The position numbers and the translations under genes were made by a program. 64,000 bases of DNA. It comes from Parachlorella kessleri (taxonomy: Eukaryota > Chlorophyta > Trebouxiophyceae > Chlorellales > Chlorellaceae). The notes beneath the pieces are model-generated. The model saw nothing but the letters and a program-made list of their open reading frames with translations, was not told the origin of the DNA and ran no database searches. The stretch lies in assembly GCA_001598975.1 (NCBI GenBank), contig BBXU01000139.1, positions 49,988 to 113,987 of the forward strand, in the 5' to 3' direction. This document shows, piece after piece, positions 1 to 11,337 of this stretch; position 1 is the first letter of the stretch, and each line of letters starts with the position of its first letter.

Positions 1-631
1 ACTCCATATGCTTGTGCAGGTATGCTAATTGCACGCTCAGAAGCTAACTTGTGGTTGCCGTGAAACACGAATTGTGTATTCCACTTGGGATCTTGTTATG
101 ATACGCACGTGGTATGTACTCTGTCTCCAAATCTCGTAAGGCTGTCTTCTGGGGTACAACGCTCAAGTGAACATGGCATTTGCTGAAGGGGTACCCTGTT
201 GTGCATTTCCCGGCAGTTGTTATGCATTTTCTGGCAGTTGCAAGCTGAACTGTCTCTGTCGCAGGTTGATGCCAAGTGGGTTGTGCAAGCGGTGAACAGC
301 CTGCGTGTACCTACAGACTTTGTAGATCCAGTTACACAGGTGGGTTGACAGGTGGGCACGATAGGAATGTTGAATAGGTTGGACTGAGCGTTGAGGTACT
401 TGCTGCAATTCGTCTCAGTTAAGTCGCTCTTCCTTGTAAAGGTTGAAATGAGTGTATCATTGTTTGCAGATGTGGCCATCACACATGAGTCCGCAGCTTG
501 AAAAGGCAAGAAAGGAGGCTGCAGCTTCGTCGCGTGATGTCTGTCATGCAGCGCTTCAACCAGCCCCACAAGCGCTGGACTATCTGAAGCAGCAGTACCC
601 TGAATACTTCTCACTGTACGGATATACTTGA
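1..631 (+). CDS. 3' end of an unrecognised protein gene (5' end outside window)
   Basis: Two exons can be read. The first is about 265-339, after a CTGTCGCAG acceptor and ending at CACAG|GTGGGT, and reads VDAKWVVQAVNSLRVPTDF onward. The second is 470-631, after a TTTGCAG acceptor; it starts MWPSHMSPQLEKARKEAAAS, ends YPEYFSLYGYT and stops with TGA at 629-631. Both exons are in phase 0 and join cleanly. The tail is Ala/Gln/Lys-rich and probably helical, with no catalytic motif. The ORFs on the opposite strand have no codon structure and are taken as shadows. The next gene on the same strand starts about 500 bases downstream. I do not recognise the family; the call rests on splice signals and a consistent frame only. 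Confidence 0.45.
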
Positions 632-1125
632 TGCTGGGGCAAGTGTCCATGCTTACTGTGTTGCCTGCCTTGCTGTCTTCAGAGTTCCTATCTTAGCTGG
701 GAACTCCGCTTCTTGTGGGACAGCTCGGGTATTTACAAGTCGTCCCTGGACATCAATTGAAGACAAGCATTGTACAACTTTTGCGTAGCATGTGATACTG
801 TTCTCGACGTGCTGTCGGTTGGTAGCAAGGCCACCTAAGCAAGGGCGCCTTTGCCAGGTCAGCCACCATGGGCGCCTAGGCGCCTTCCTGGCTGTCCGAG
901 AGGTCTGGGCAGCGCTTAACGTCCAGACACGTACAACACACAAAAGGGAAGGAACGGAGTTGTGTTTGGCAGATTTCATGCTATCGCACCTGGCTGCCAG
1001 GCTGCACCCAAACTACCAGAGTGAGCAGCAGGTGGCACTGATATACGGTTTGAGACCTTGATCAAGCCAGCACACGCTTGACTGCTGCAACTGATGCAGG
1101 GTTTTGTTGCGGTTCACTCCCAGCC
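632..1125. other. Intergenic region
   Basis: About 490 bases between the stop of the upstream gene and the ATG of the DUF72 gene, both on the + strand. It should hold the upstream 3' UTR and the DUF72 promoter and 5' UTR. ORFs occur on both strands but none has splice support or a recognisable product. No clear TATA box or repeat was seen. Confidence 0.5.
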
Positions 1126-3755
1126 ATGGTGGGCAAGCGGAAACACGCAGCTACTCTGATGGAAGAAACGGCTGAAGAGGACGGCAAGTGGGTTTTCCAA
1201 GTGACAGGGCTGCACAAGCTGCGAAGATCGAAAGCAAATACCTCCATACCTGGCACTTTGACCTGGCCGCTCCACTTGCAGGGGCGCCGGCAAGGATACC
1301 TGCCCGCCCAGCAAAGTCCCCCGCAAGGGGCGTAAGCTTAAGCCACCCGTTGAGGTGCCTGAGCCAGCCCAGCTGTGTTTTTGTGAGCGCCAGCCAGAGG
1401 TGTGCATAGGCACCTCCGGCTACAGGCAAGTTGGGCGAGTGATGCTGGCCTTGGCACTCTGTTGGCCAAGCTTGCAAAATGCTGAGCCACAGATCCTGCT
1501 TGACAGCTTGATCTGAAGGGACAGCTGGAAACGAGAGGAAGGCCGTGCTGTCTGCACTGCAGTTATAAGCATTGGCGGAAGGGGCCCTATTACCCCGCGG
1601 GGCTTGCAGCAGCTCGGGAGTTCAGCATGTTTTCCACAGAGCTTAATTTCCTGGAGATCAATGCAACCTTCTACGGCAAGTGCAATCCGCCATGCACCTC
1701 TCCCTACGAAGGGGGCTGCAAGAAAACAGCAGGATGGTGGTAATTCCTTGCACCTCTTCAGGTGGACAGCCGACTAAGTCAGCAGCACCCTAACTCTTGG
1801 GGGGTGCCAGAATAACGTCTTGGGGATACGGAGAAAGGGGCCGGGACATTCCGGCGGGAGTCATGCTGGCAATGCCAGTGTGGCGGCACGCTGTGAAAGA
1901 GCAACCGCAGCCAGGAGAACATGCGGCAGCCGGCAGTGCGTGTACCCTATAACTGGGTTTGCTTCCCCCTACGCCATTTTGTGAAATATTTTGTCGCCTG
2001 CTTGCCGACCTGCGTACGTGGCTGCCTTCCTCGGTGCAGGCTGGTTTAGTGAGGAGACATATGATTCGTGGAGGGAGCGGTGAGCCTGTTACTGCGAACT
2101 TATAACGAGCCTCTACCCAGCTGAAGATTCAGGCTAGCAGGACACGCATGCACGCTTGCCCTGCCCTCCTGCTTTGTCTGTGTCCTGGGCACCCTGCCAT
2201 TGTTGCTGCAGGGCTGCCGCTGCCCGGCTAAGCTTCAGGTATGCTGTGAAAGCGTCGCAGTTCTACACCCACAGAAAGCGCCTGAATGTGGATCAGGCCT
2301 TCACGGAGCACTGGGCTCGCTTCTGGGTGAGGCTCCTTGGGATACTGCTGCCAAGTGGGATAGTGGTGGTGGTTGTCACATGCACGTCACTTGGATGAGG
2401 CTTTTTCTAGCCTGTATACTGCAACACATACAGGAGTCCTCGGCTCAGCATCGCTCCAGCTTGTATCCCTGCAACATGTACAGGCAACCACAGCACAGCG
2501 GGCTAGCGCACGTCCCCTGCTGGGCTACGCAGGAGCGGTGCCAGAGGCTGGGCCCTCACCTGGGCCCCGTCCTCTTCCAGTTCCCCCCCAACTTTAAGAC
2601 CACCAGCAAGCGGGGGCAGGAGACCATTAGCAACATTGACAAGCTGCGGCAGCTGGGGCAGGTGAGTCTGAGTTGCCTCACGTTGAGCAGTTGAACATTG
2701 GTTCCACTGCTCGCTTTTCACAGACAGACAAAACAGTTGATCAATGGATCACACAGCTTGGATTTGTAGGGCGGGAAGTACACCACCTGGCGGTAGCTGG
2801 TTGGAGAACTGGCCCCTGAGGAGTTCCCCGCAGGTGCTGCCACGCTGCGGGAAATTTGTATTCGAGTTCCGGGATGCAAGCTGGTACTGCCCCGAGGTTT
2901 ATGCGGTGCTGAAGGAGCATGACTGGTGTTTATCCATCGTGGAGGTGCATGGCGGGGCCTCAGCCGAGAGCGAGGGTTCCAGCGGTGCAGGTTGGCTCCT
3001 AGTAAAAGATCTTGCATGCGCCTCTTGGATGCTGCTCTAGATAGGGCACAAGGGCGATAGAATGTCGTTCTTGCTATCTTGCTCTCCTTACAAGCAATCA
3101 AAACATCAGCTTCTCCAGCTTTGCGGCCCCCACCGTGAGGCGTGCATGAGCTGAGCCGTAGCAGGAGGAGCACCCTGCCCCCAGCCAGTCCCTTTAGCTC
3201 AACAAAACCCCTGATCATGCCCTGCAGGGAGTGGCTTCTCTGATATTGCCAAGACCTCTTGGGCTGGCACTCTGCGCATAGGCGCCAACCCGCCTGTGGA
3301 AGAGTACCCGCTTGAGACCTGCAGCTGGGGTGTCTACGTGCGCTATCATGGATCCAAGGGACAGGCAAGCCGGGCATCATACGCTTCATCAGAGAACGAG
3401 TGCAGGGAAAGGGCATTAGAGGGCAAAGAGGCATCTGGCAGCTTGGCATTTCCCATGTGATTGCATCATAAACTTGTTCGCCCACAGCACAGCACACCCT
3501 GTTGTGAATCTGCGAAATCGTCCATATCCACCTGACATTGCCTAGATTGGTGCCCCCCTGCAGTACTGTGGCACCTATGGGCCTGAGGTGATGGCACGCT
3601 GGGCCCAGCAGACCGCTCTGTGGGTTGCCAGCGGGCGAACAGTCTACCACGCCTTCAACAACGACCAAGTCGATGAGGACCACAACACGCCCTCAGCCAT
3701 CCTGGACTGCAGGCATCTGGCGGCAGCCTTGCACAAGCTAGGCACCTTCAGCTAG
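1126..3755 (+). CDS. DUF72 / YecE-family protein
   Basis: Nine exons: 1126-1187, 1282-1425, 1563-1675, 2040-2079, 2212-2326, 2533-2661, 2834-2990, 3228-3364 and 3564-3755. They sum to 1089 bases, giving 362 aa. The DUF72 core begins near residue 60 with the family signature GTSGYSYKHWRKG. It continues with EINATFYGWFSEETYDSW, YAVKASQFYTHRKRL, a GPVLFQFPPNF segment, FVFEFRDASWY and, near the C-terminus, YHAFNNDQ. This is the usual order of a TIM-barrel-like DUF72 protein; the biochemical role of the family is not established. Residues 1-60 form a Lys/Pro/Cys-rich extension. The start is the first ATG (MVGKRKHAATL) in frame with exon 1. Three of the eight introns (1426-1562, 1676-2039, 3365-3563) begin with GC instead of GT. 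Most boundaries are fixed by motif continuity; the extension is less certain. Confidence 0.9.
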
Positions 3756-4675
3756 GCGAGGGGGGCTTGCAAATTCGAGCGATACGCTGGGTACCCATAG
3801 GGTAAGTGTGGTTGGGTGGCATGGTAGGCAATAGCGAATGGATACTGTGGACTGTTACTGCAGTAACAGCTGTTAGGTTTGGTTGCGCATGGAAAGCTTT
3901 GCCCAAGTCGCCTATAGTCAGACCCCTCGGAGGAAAAGTTTTGCACTGTTTAGGTCGGACTCCAAGGGGAACATAGCAGTACACATGGGGTTGGTCATGA
4001 TATCCTCCTATATGCAGACTGCAAGCGAATATGAAAGCAGCAAGCATGCGGCCGTGCACCCTGCGCCGGCGCTTGGCAACTTTTTCGATATAAAATGACT
4101 ACTTTCTGCTTACTTTTTCTTCTGTCTTTCTCAATCTTCTCAATCTTCACATCTCAGTGAGCAAGACCCATACTCGATACCCTGGTACATCCCCAAAGGC
4201 ACTCTACATATGAGGTTGGGGCAGCAAGGCTAGCTTCTCACGCAAATAGCAACTGCACAAGGACCCTTGGACAACTCTTGTACAAGGGTCGAGCCCGGGA
4301 CAATTACTGAAATAGCATCTACATGCAAAAGGGATGGCACTCCTGCAAGCGGTAAGCAAGCCCAACAAGGAATACAGAGGGTCAGAGGATACGTCAGCCT
4401 GCAGCGATGCACGGTGTCCAAGAGAACAGCAACAACTGGCCAACCTGCTGCTCCGTCAACTCTTGCCTCCAAGGCTGAGCTCTCCTGCCTAGCGTGCTTG
4501 TTTGTCGATGTTCTACAAAGCCCTACATGGTTGAGTCATAACGCCCGACCTACCGCATGTGGTGTGGGCACACAGTACTACAACACCTGCTGGTCCTCAA
4601 TTTCCCGCAGGTGCTTGCCTGCCCATGCTCAGACAACGTACCACACAACTCAGCTGGCTGCTTGCAAAGTTCCAG
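3756..4675. other. Intergenic region between convergent genes
   Basis: About 920 bases separating the 3' ends of the DUF72 gene (+) and the phosphodiesterase gene (-), so mainly 3' UTR and spacer. It holds a perfect 18-base palindrome at 3852-3869 and a pyrimidine-rich stretch near 4115-4156 with repeated CTCAATCTT units. No ORF here has a recognisable product. Confidence 0.5.
3852..3869. repeat. Perfect 18-base palindrome
   Basis: CTGTTACTG is followed directly by its reverse complement CAGTAACAG with no spacer. It lies about 100 bases after the DUF72 stop codon in a convergent intergenic region. It could be a protein-binding dyad or contribute to 3' RNA structure; chance is also possible. 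Confidence 0.6.
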
Positions 4676-7600
4676 TCATGTACAAGCCGCACATGCTGCT
4701 GCTTGCACCGGCGCAGCAGCCGTGACAGATGCATTAGCCTCCGCGCTCACATCAGCGTCAAGCAGCTGCTGCCAGTGCTGCACCGACGCCTCAACATTGG
4801 GCATCACCTTCGCAACGAATTTGGGAGCCAGGTCCGCCAGAACACTGCAGCAATCACCCGCACAACACAGGTCACCACCTGTTTTGAGTACTGCCACATT
4901 CCAGAGCACAAGCAAGACTCGTGTGCCGCCGCATGCCAAATGACGACCATTCACGCACTCATGCCTCCTGATGCGCGCCCCAGTTGTACTGGCACTACAC
5001 CCCTTGCTGGGCGGAGGACCTCACCTGAGGGAGGGCTTCACCACAAACTCAATGAAGGCCCGCTGGTTCTTGGGTACAGAGGCCTTGCTGCGGTCACACA
5101 TCAGCGAGACCGGCAGCCCCAGGCTCCGCTCCCGGTCGCCTGCACGCACGCACGCATAATCATCCAACCTCAGCTCACACTACTGCAAACATGCTGCCAT
5201 CCTTGACTTCGGCTCCTTTGAGGCTGCTGCCAGCTGCGAAGAACCCCACGCCATGGCCATGTCTTTGCCGCCTCTGAAACTCCCCAAGCCGCAGGGCCGG
5301 GGCCCCAAACACAGGTCTACGAGCGTCACATGCACACACGGCCGAGCGGCGGCGTTCCAGCAACCTCCCACTATCTCACAGCGCCAGCGGTTGGCACGTC
5401 CAAGGCGGGCCAGTGGGGTGCCACGCTCACCCTGCAGGAAGAACTCCTCGTGCACCTTCTGGCCCCAGCTGGAGCAGCGCTGCACAGGCCGGGCGGGGTT
5501 GGAGATGTCCGCGCTGTGTAACAACATCTGCACGCAGCACCAGCCGTGACGCTAACTATCCGCCGCCTGATGTTGACAGGCTGAGTTCCACCACCCATGG
5601 CGGCCTTCAGTAAGAACCATCTGTGCAACCCCGACCCCTCTAACGCAAGGATACACACCGGGCACAGGCCAAGGGAAGGCAGACAACGCCTTGGCTCGCG
5701 CAGCCTCCACCCCTCAAATCCCACAGACGCATATACCAGCTTGATCCCTAGCAAGCCACCAAGCACAGCACCAGAGGCAGCACCACCACCACCAGCAGCA
5801 CCACCACCAGGCACTTCCCTTACCTGCAACGCCACGACCCGCTTATCCTCAGGCCACGCCGCCAGGTTGCCCCCCCACAGCCGCACGTGGGCAGTGAACT
5901 CCTCCACCAGCCCCTTGTGCCCGGCCATGTCAGTGGCCAGCACAATCTTCACTACCAGCCGCCGGAAGTAGCGGTACTCCGAGTCGCCCCAGCTGCAGAG
6001 GGGTGCAGGCAGTGGGACAACGTGAAACACAAACGCACCAGTGCGCGCATCACCCAATTTGAGGCTGCTACATGGTTGCCACTTAACACATCAGACGGCT
6101 GGAGACATCGGCGGAATCACACACAACCAATCATCAACACCCCCATGTCAACAGGCTTGACTCTCTGCTGCGACACAGCTTCACCACTTCGGCATAGTGT
6201 AGACTGCCGCCACCAGGCGCCGGCCCCACATACCTGACAAGGAAATTGTGCTCCTCCCGCAGCAGGAGCTTGAACGCCATGGCCAGGTGCATGTTCTCGT
6301 TGATCGATTGGTCGTTGTACTGCAGCGCCGCCTCACTGCTGGTGCGTATCAGGAAGTCATTGGTCACACCTGCAGATTGGTAGCTTCATTGCCAGTGTCA
6401 GGCATGCCCCCCGCAACCAGCACTTGGACGTTATGCACACCGCTGTTTGGGCGCATAAAGTGCACCAGGCCCCCCCCCATAAAGTACATGCCTGAGCGCT
6501 GCGTCTCCACCACATGCCCTTGGACCTGCACGGCCGATGCTGGCGGCATGCAGCTTACCTTCTGAGGCCCTGGCCAGTGTGTCCACCTGGGCCAGCACCA
6601 GCACGTCGGTCGCACTCCATGCAGTCAGTCAGCCTCCCTGAAGGGCTTAGCAGCCATCCCTGCCAGCCCACCTGGATGGCCCACATCGTGTATCATTGCC
6701 GACACCAGCAGTGCCAGCAGCTCCAGGTCACTGAGCTGGCAGGCGTACCCGTCAAGGCTCAGCATGGCCGCCAGCGCCTGCGTCACGTCCGCTGCGTGCA
6801 TGCTGCTGTGGTAGGGGTTGGGGTGGTACTCACCCTCTACAGCCTGCATACAGCATGGCAGCTAGCACCCGGCTATAAAACTAGCTCATATTCTGAGGGC
6901 CGTGGAGCTCTCACTCAAACGAGAACTCTCAAACCAGACAGTCCCAGATGCACTGGAACCTTCCTTCTTCCCCAGAAAGGATACTACCCACCCTGAAAAG
7001 ACAGCCCACCAGCTGCAAGACAATCTTTCAGTCCCAGTAAGACGCTACGTAACGGGGCAATATCACAGCAGAGCACCTGCAGGAAGCTGCGCAGCTTGTC
7101 ATCCGCCAGCCGCAGCTTGGCTATCAAGCCACGCTTGCGCAGCAGGTTGAGCCCCACGGTCTGCAGCGGCCGCCCATCCGTCAGCCGAGCCACTTCAAAG
7201 ACGTCAAAGCGCTCCCAGTCTTCCAGCTGCAGCAGCCAGCCTGGGCGAGTGGGCCGAGTCGTCTCAGGTTGGGCGTCAGTCTGAGGCGCCACCATAACCA
7301 ACCAGGAGCGCAGCACGTCCCAAGCCCAGGCAGGCTGCTCAGCAGGCATGCTTCGGTCATGACACAGCACCACTTACCAAGCGTAGCTGCGTCTGCAGTT
7401 GGGGATTGCTGAGCCACTCAGCCGCGTCCAATAGACATTGCTGCAAGCACCAATAGGGGGGAGTTGGTGGATGACACTGCCTCCAACAACAACTGTAAGC
7501 CCACACTGTGACCACAATGACTACACAAGGAGTACAAAAACGCATCGCGGTTCATCCCTATGCACAGGACCTTCCAACCAACCGTCCCCCACGCGCTACA

Positions 7601-8171
7601 TCAGCAAGGGGTACTGGCTAGATGCCCCTAGACACAAAGGATGCTGCTCGCGGCACTGTGGTCTTACCCTGCTGCAAGCCTCCATCTCTTCCTTGCATGT
7701 CTTCTTAGGCTGCAGCCAAGCACCAGCACGGCGCAAGTTACTTGCCACTGCCAGGCATCACGCTATTGTGTCCAAGCGGCTAACATGTCTATGGAACAAC
7801 CACGCTCAGCGAGTGTGCCACCCACTCACCACTACATACTGCCGCCGGAAGCCGTCAGATCTGTCCCTGAAGCTGAGCAGGTAAGCGCGCTGCGAGTCGT
7901 CCAGTAAGCTCTCAAGAGGAGAAGGAAGGTCCTCACCCACTCCCTTGCTCAGCCATGAGCACAGTCGTTCCACGGCAAACTCCTCCTCCGCGTCTAGTGG
8001 CACTTTCCTCTGCATGGACCAGGCGCCTTATTCCTTTCGATGTGACTGCAAGGAAGGGAGATTCAACACACCTGGGCCGCTAGGGCAGTGGCTCCAACAG
8101 CTGCTTACCTTGAAGCGTTTCAGCACCCGCAGAGCTATGCTGGCCAGATCAGAGCCTACAAACAACTCCAT
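4676..8171 (-). CDS. Class I 3',5'-cyclic nucleotide phosphodiesterase
   Basis: Ten exons on the minus strand: 8171-8109, 8009-7830, 7440-7378, 7280-7077, 6843-6672, 6369-6234, 5992-5824, 5527-5431, 5139-5025 and 4844-4676. They sum to 1368 bases (455 aa), all with GT-AG introns. The first 170 or so residues are a soluble N-terminal region (starting [20 protein letters not shown]) with no visible GAF, PAS or membrane segment. The PDEase_I catalytic domain follows: [10 protein letters not shown], the metal motif [56 protein letters not shown] (third metal ligand), [18 protein letters not shown] and NQRAFIEF, which carries the conserved purine-binding Gln. All expected metal-binding His/Asp are present, so cAMP and/or cGMP hydrolysis is likely. 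HDVGHPG replaces the common HDVDHPG at a non-ligand position. Confidence 0.93.
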
Positions 8172-8695
8172 GACCCTCTGTAAGTCAGTCGTACAAAGGC
8201 CGTCAAGACTAAAGCATAATGAGGTTGCCGAACACGCATGGCAAGCAATGAACGTTGCAGTATAATCGTAGCTGCCCGCGGGGCCCGCATAAGCCAGACG
8301 TCTGACGATTACGCAGGCTCACCTAAGCTCCTTGGGAGGGGGGGGGATGCCGAACCTGGCGCATACTGCCAGACGTCAAGAAGTAGAGAAAACTTTCTGA
8401 ATTTGGCTGGCAGGAGAAGTTCACTTTACTTATAACACAGGCACAAGCGCTACCTTACCATCATGTAGTGAGCAGTTTGCACGACGATGACGCGGCTACC
8501 TTGCTGTTGTACGTGTTAGAAACTTACTCAAGAGGAATGAGTCACTTATTACTGGTATGAACGGAGCTTTGAACAGGCACGCAGGCTGGTTGGGGGTGTT
8601 GCACGTTGGGCCAAGGCGCCGGCACCCATGCTGTGCCTGCCTGCGTGTGATGCCTAAAGCTCCGCTCCTGTACACAGCCTTGAAAGGTTTTGCCT
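8172..8695. promoter_or_regulatory. Divergent intergenic region, PDE / beta-propeller gene
   Basis: About 520 bases between the PDE start codon (8171, minus) and the proposed start of the next plus-strand gene. It contains a G-run near 8335-8346 and GC-rich patches but no clear TATA box. Part of it may be 5' exon of the plus-strand gene, whose N-terminus is uncertain. Confidence 0.4.
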
Positions 8696-11001
8696 GCATG
8701 GTTAGATCGGGCAGCAACGTTTCACCTGGATGCCGTTCTCATTCTTGCAGCACCGTGCAAAACTCCTTGCCGTGGCAGCTCCTCAGCCGTGAGACAGGGT
8801 GCCGCTCCATTGCCCCCTTTTTTAGCACGCCACAGTGGCAGGTGAGGGCACGGAAAGGCAGCAGACCTGCTGCCCATGCAATCCCGTTGACTCCCAGGCA
8901 GACAGACCTGCTGAAGCACTGCAGGCAAAGCTTGACGTCTACCAGCCCTGCAGTGGGCATTCGTGGCCCCCTTACTACTTGCGTGCACGCGCAGAGGTTA
9001 TAGAATTTGCAGTGGAGGATGGGCTCCTCTTAGCCCTGTCAGCCACCGGCGTGTGTGTTGTTTTTGCCACAGGTGTGGCTGAATACTTCGGTCGTTAACT
9101 ATTGCCCCTCCCTCCAGAGTAGCTTTAAAGACTTATGTCATGCCCCTGCACGGGCTCATAAATACCCTTAGTAGATCATCTCTGTCAGAAGTCAAGGTTT
9201 CCTTGGTGCAGGCACCTGGGAGCGTCTTGGCTTCTTGAACTCAACAGCAGACGAGCACATTCGCTCCATCATTGTCAACAAGGCCCGGCGGGAGCTTGTC
9301 GTCACATCTTTTCAGTATCTGGACTGCCTAGGTGACCACCACCCTCTGAGGTGAGTGCTGGCCTGGGCTCTGTGCTTAGCTGCCAAGCCCCATCCCGTGG
9401 CAGACGTCTCTTATAGTGTGCGCGGGGCAGGTCTCACCTGGACCCCAGCCTGCCAGCCTAGCCAGTTCATGGAAATGTCGAAGTGTGCAGGTGCCGGGCC
9501 GTAGCGTTGCAAGATTTGGTGGCGAGGCGCTTCCCTGCTCCCTCGGCGCCCATCTTCGGCAGTGAGGGCAGCATCAGCTGGCCCGGCTTTGTTGACGTTG
9601 ATGGCGACACAGCCACAGCTCTCACCTACAATCCCGCCACCAAGTGTGTATAGCGCCTCCTGGACACATGCGGCATGCAGCTTCTCTGAGCGCTTCCGTG
9701 CAGTCCTTTTGCGTCTTTAGAACTGGCGGTAGAATTGCACACCGTCCAGTCTGTGCCAAGTATACATGCGAGGGCATGCCCAGTGGACTGCACTACACCC
9801 TCTGCAGGCTGTACAAGGTCTGGGACCTGCGGGACTACTCACCTAGGCTCATCATCAGGGGCCGGGGCATCCAGGACATCTGCCTACACAGCCCTGACGT
9901 GGCGCTGGTGACGCTCCATGGCAGCAGCGGCGTGCTCCCTATCCAGCTGCGGTCCCTAGTGGACGGCACAGTGCTGAGGGAGTTTTGTATCCCACTAGGC
10001 GCTGCCGGCGAGCCTGAGGTGCTGCACCTCTTTGGGCAGCACCTGCTGGTGCGCTTGCCGGGGGGCTCTCTCACCATCACTGACAGTGTCAGTGGCAGCT
10101 GCGTAGAAGTCGGTGACCTGGCGCTGCAGCACCTCCAGGTGAGGCGGGATGGCCCATGTGACAGGTGCAGCCGCCTGGTGTGGAGGCCTTGCTCCCCAGG
10201 GGCGTTGCTGTACTACTGTCGCAGGAGGCTGCCTGCTTTCGTATTGAACTGCTAATGAATGTCTGCATGTTGAGACACACTGATGTTTAGGTGTTGGGGG
10301 TGCTACCCAGCTGAAGCTTTGCTACAAGCAAACATTCTGGCAAGCCTTGCGTTCTGCGGCTTTCCAGCACTGTTCCTGAGCACATAGCTGCGCATGATGC
10401 TATGCAGGTGTTCAGCCACTGCCCGGTGAGCAACACCGTCTTGGCCTTTGGTGATGATGGCATGCGGGTGTTCAGCTTGCAAGGGCAGCAGCTTGGCCAT
10501 GTCCCAGGCTGTGTGCTCCCTGACCGCAAGCTGGAAAACGCCATGCACATCTCCCGCCAAGAGAAACACATGGTGGTATACACCGGCAGCCATCAGCATC
10601 CTGCTGCCCCAGAGCGGACTGCTGCGCAAGGAGGTCCAGCAGGGCCAACAAGTCAGGGCGGAGGAGGAACAGCCAGCAGCGATGCCGCAGGTAGCAGCAG
10701 CCCGGCTTGGTTTGGAAGCTATGGGAGCAGCCGCAGGGAGGATAGCAGCAGTGATCATCGCTTCATGGTGCCCGACATCGGCAGAATAGGAGCCAGCATG
10801 GGTGTGGTAGATTTGCAGCGGTGCAAGTGGCTGGCGCGGCTGCACGCTGGGAGGGCTCGTCGGCCGGAAGCAGTCAGGCAGCAGCACCCCGATGTGGAGC
10901 TTGCGGCCCTGGCAAATGTGACAGCGGTGTACTATGATGAGATGCGCTGCTGCATCTACACAGGCTCAGCAGACGGGTTTGTGCATATATGGCGACTGTG
11001 A
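8696..11001 (+). CDS. WD40-like beta-propeller protein, possible F-box at N-terminus
   Basis: The 3' two-thirds is clear. Exon reading frames give AVEDGLLLALSATGVCVVFAT; GTWERLGFLNSTADEHIRSI to HHPLR; CRAVALQDLVARRFPAP to YNPATK; LYKVWDLRDYSPRLIIRGRG to LALQHLQ; and VFSHCPVSNTVLAFGDDGMR to the stop at 10999-11001. The last strand, IYTGSADGFVHIWRL, is a typical WD-repeat end. The order of blades resembles an uncharacterised beta-propeller family I associate with land plants and algae; no enzymatic motif is visible. A long Ser/Gly/Gln-rich loop (about 10600-10760) interrupts the last blades. Upstream, NSLPWQLLSRETGC could be the start of an F-box, which would make this a substrate adaptor for a ubiquitin ligase. 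That part, the start codon (8696 chosen) and the exon near 8900-8940 are uncertain. Confidence 0.65.
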
Positions 11002-11337
11002 CAGGCCGTGCATTGCGCAGCCATTCGTTGTGATGGTCAACTTCCCAGCCATTTGTTCCCTAATAAATAATAGGTATAATAAATAGGTCAGGAGGGGGCG
11101 TATGCTAACTGTTACACCAACAGGGCAGCAGCATTTTGGGTGGTATACAGGTCAATAAGTTACAACTGTGCCTGTCATAAGGAATCATCCTGTGGGTCGA
11201 ACTCTGTAGCTCCACATTTACCACACGACTTAGGCGTGGTAAACACGCGCAAGGGAGGGACATCAACTCTAACAAGCCCAACATCTTGAAAAATCACCCA
11301 CAACGCACTGATTGCAGCATGACAGCCGACAGCTGCC
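11002..11337. other. Intergenic region between convergent genes
   Basis: 336 bases between the stop codons of the beta-propeller gene (+) and TMEM19 (-). It includes an AT-rich island at 11061-11088 with repeated AATAAATA units, which could serve 3' end formation. No gene is supported. Confidence 0.5.

Noticed and set aside
653..979. 108-codon minus-strand ORF between the first two genes
   Set aside because: No recognisable protein features, no splice partners and composition like intergenic DNA.
4559..5206. 215-codon plus-strand ORF
   Set aside because: It lies opposite the last exons of the phosphodiesterase, whose minus-strand frames give clear catalytic motifs.
8900..8942. Possible fifth GC-AG donor (TGCAG|GCAAAG) in the beta-propeller gene
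   Set aside because: The reading frame on either side is not fixed by a known motif, so the donor cannot be confirmed by frame logic.
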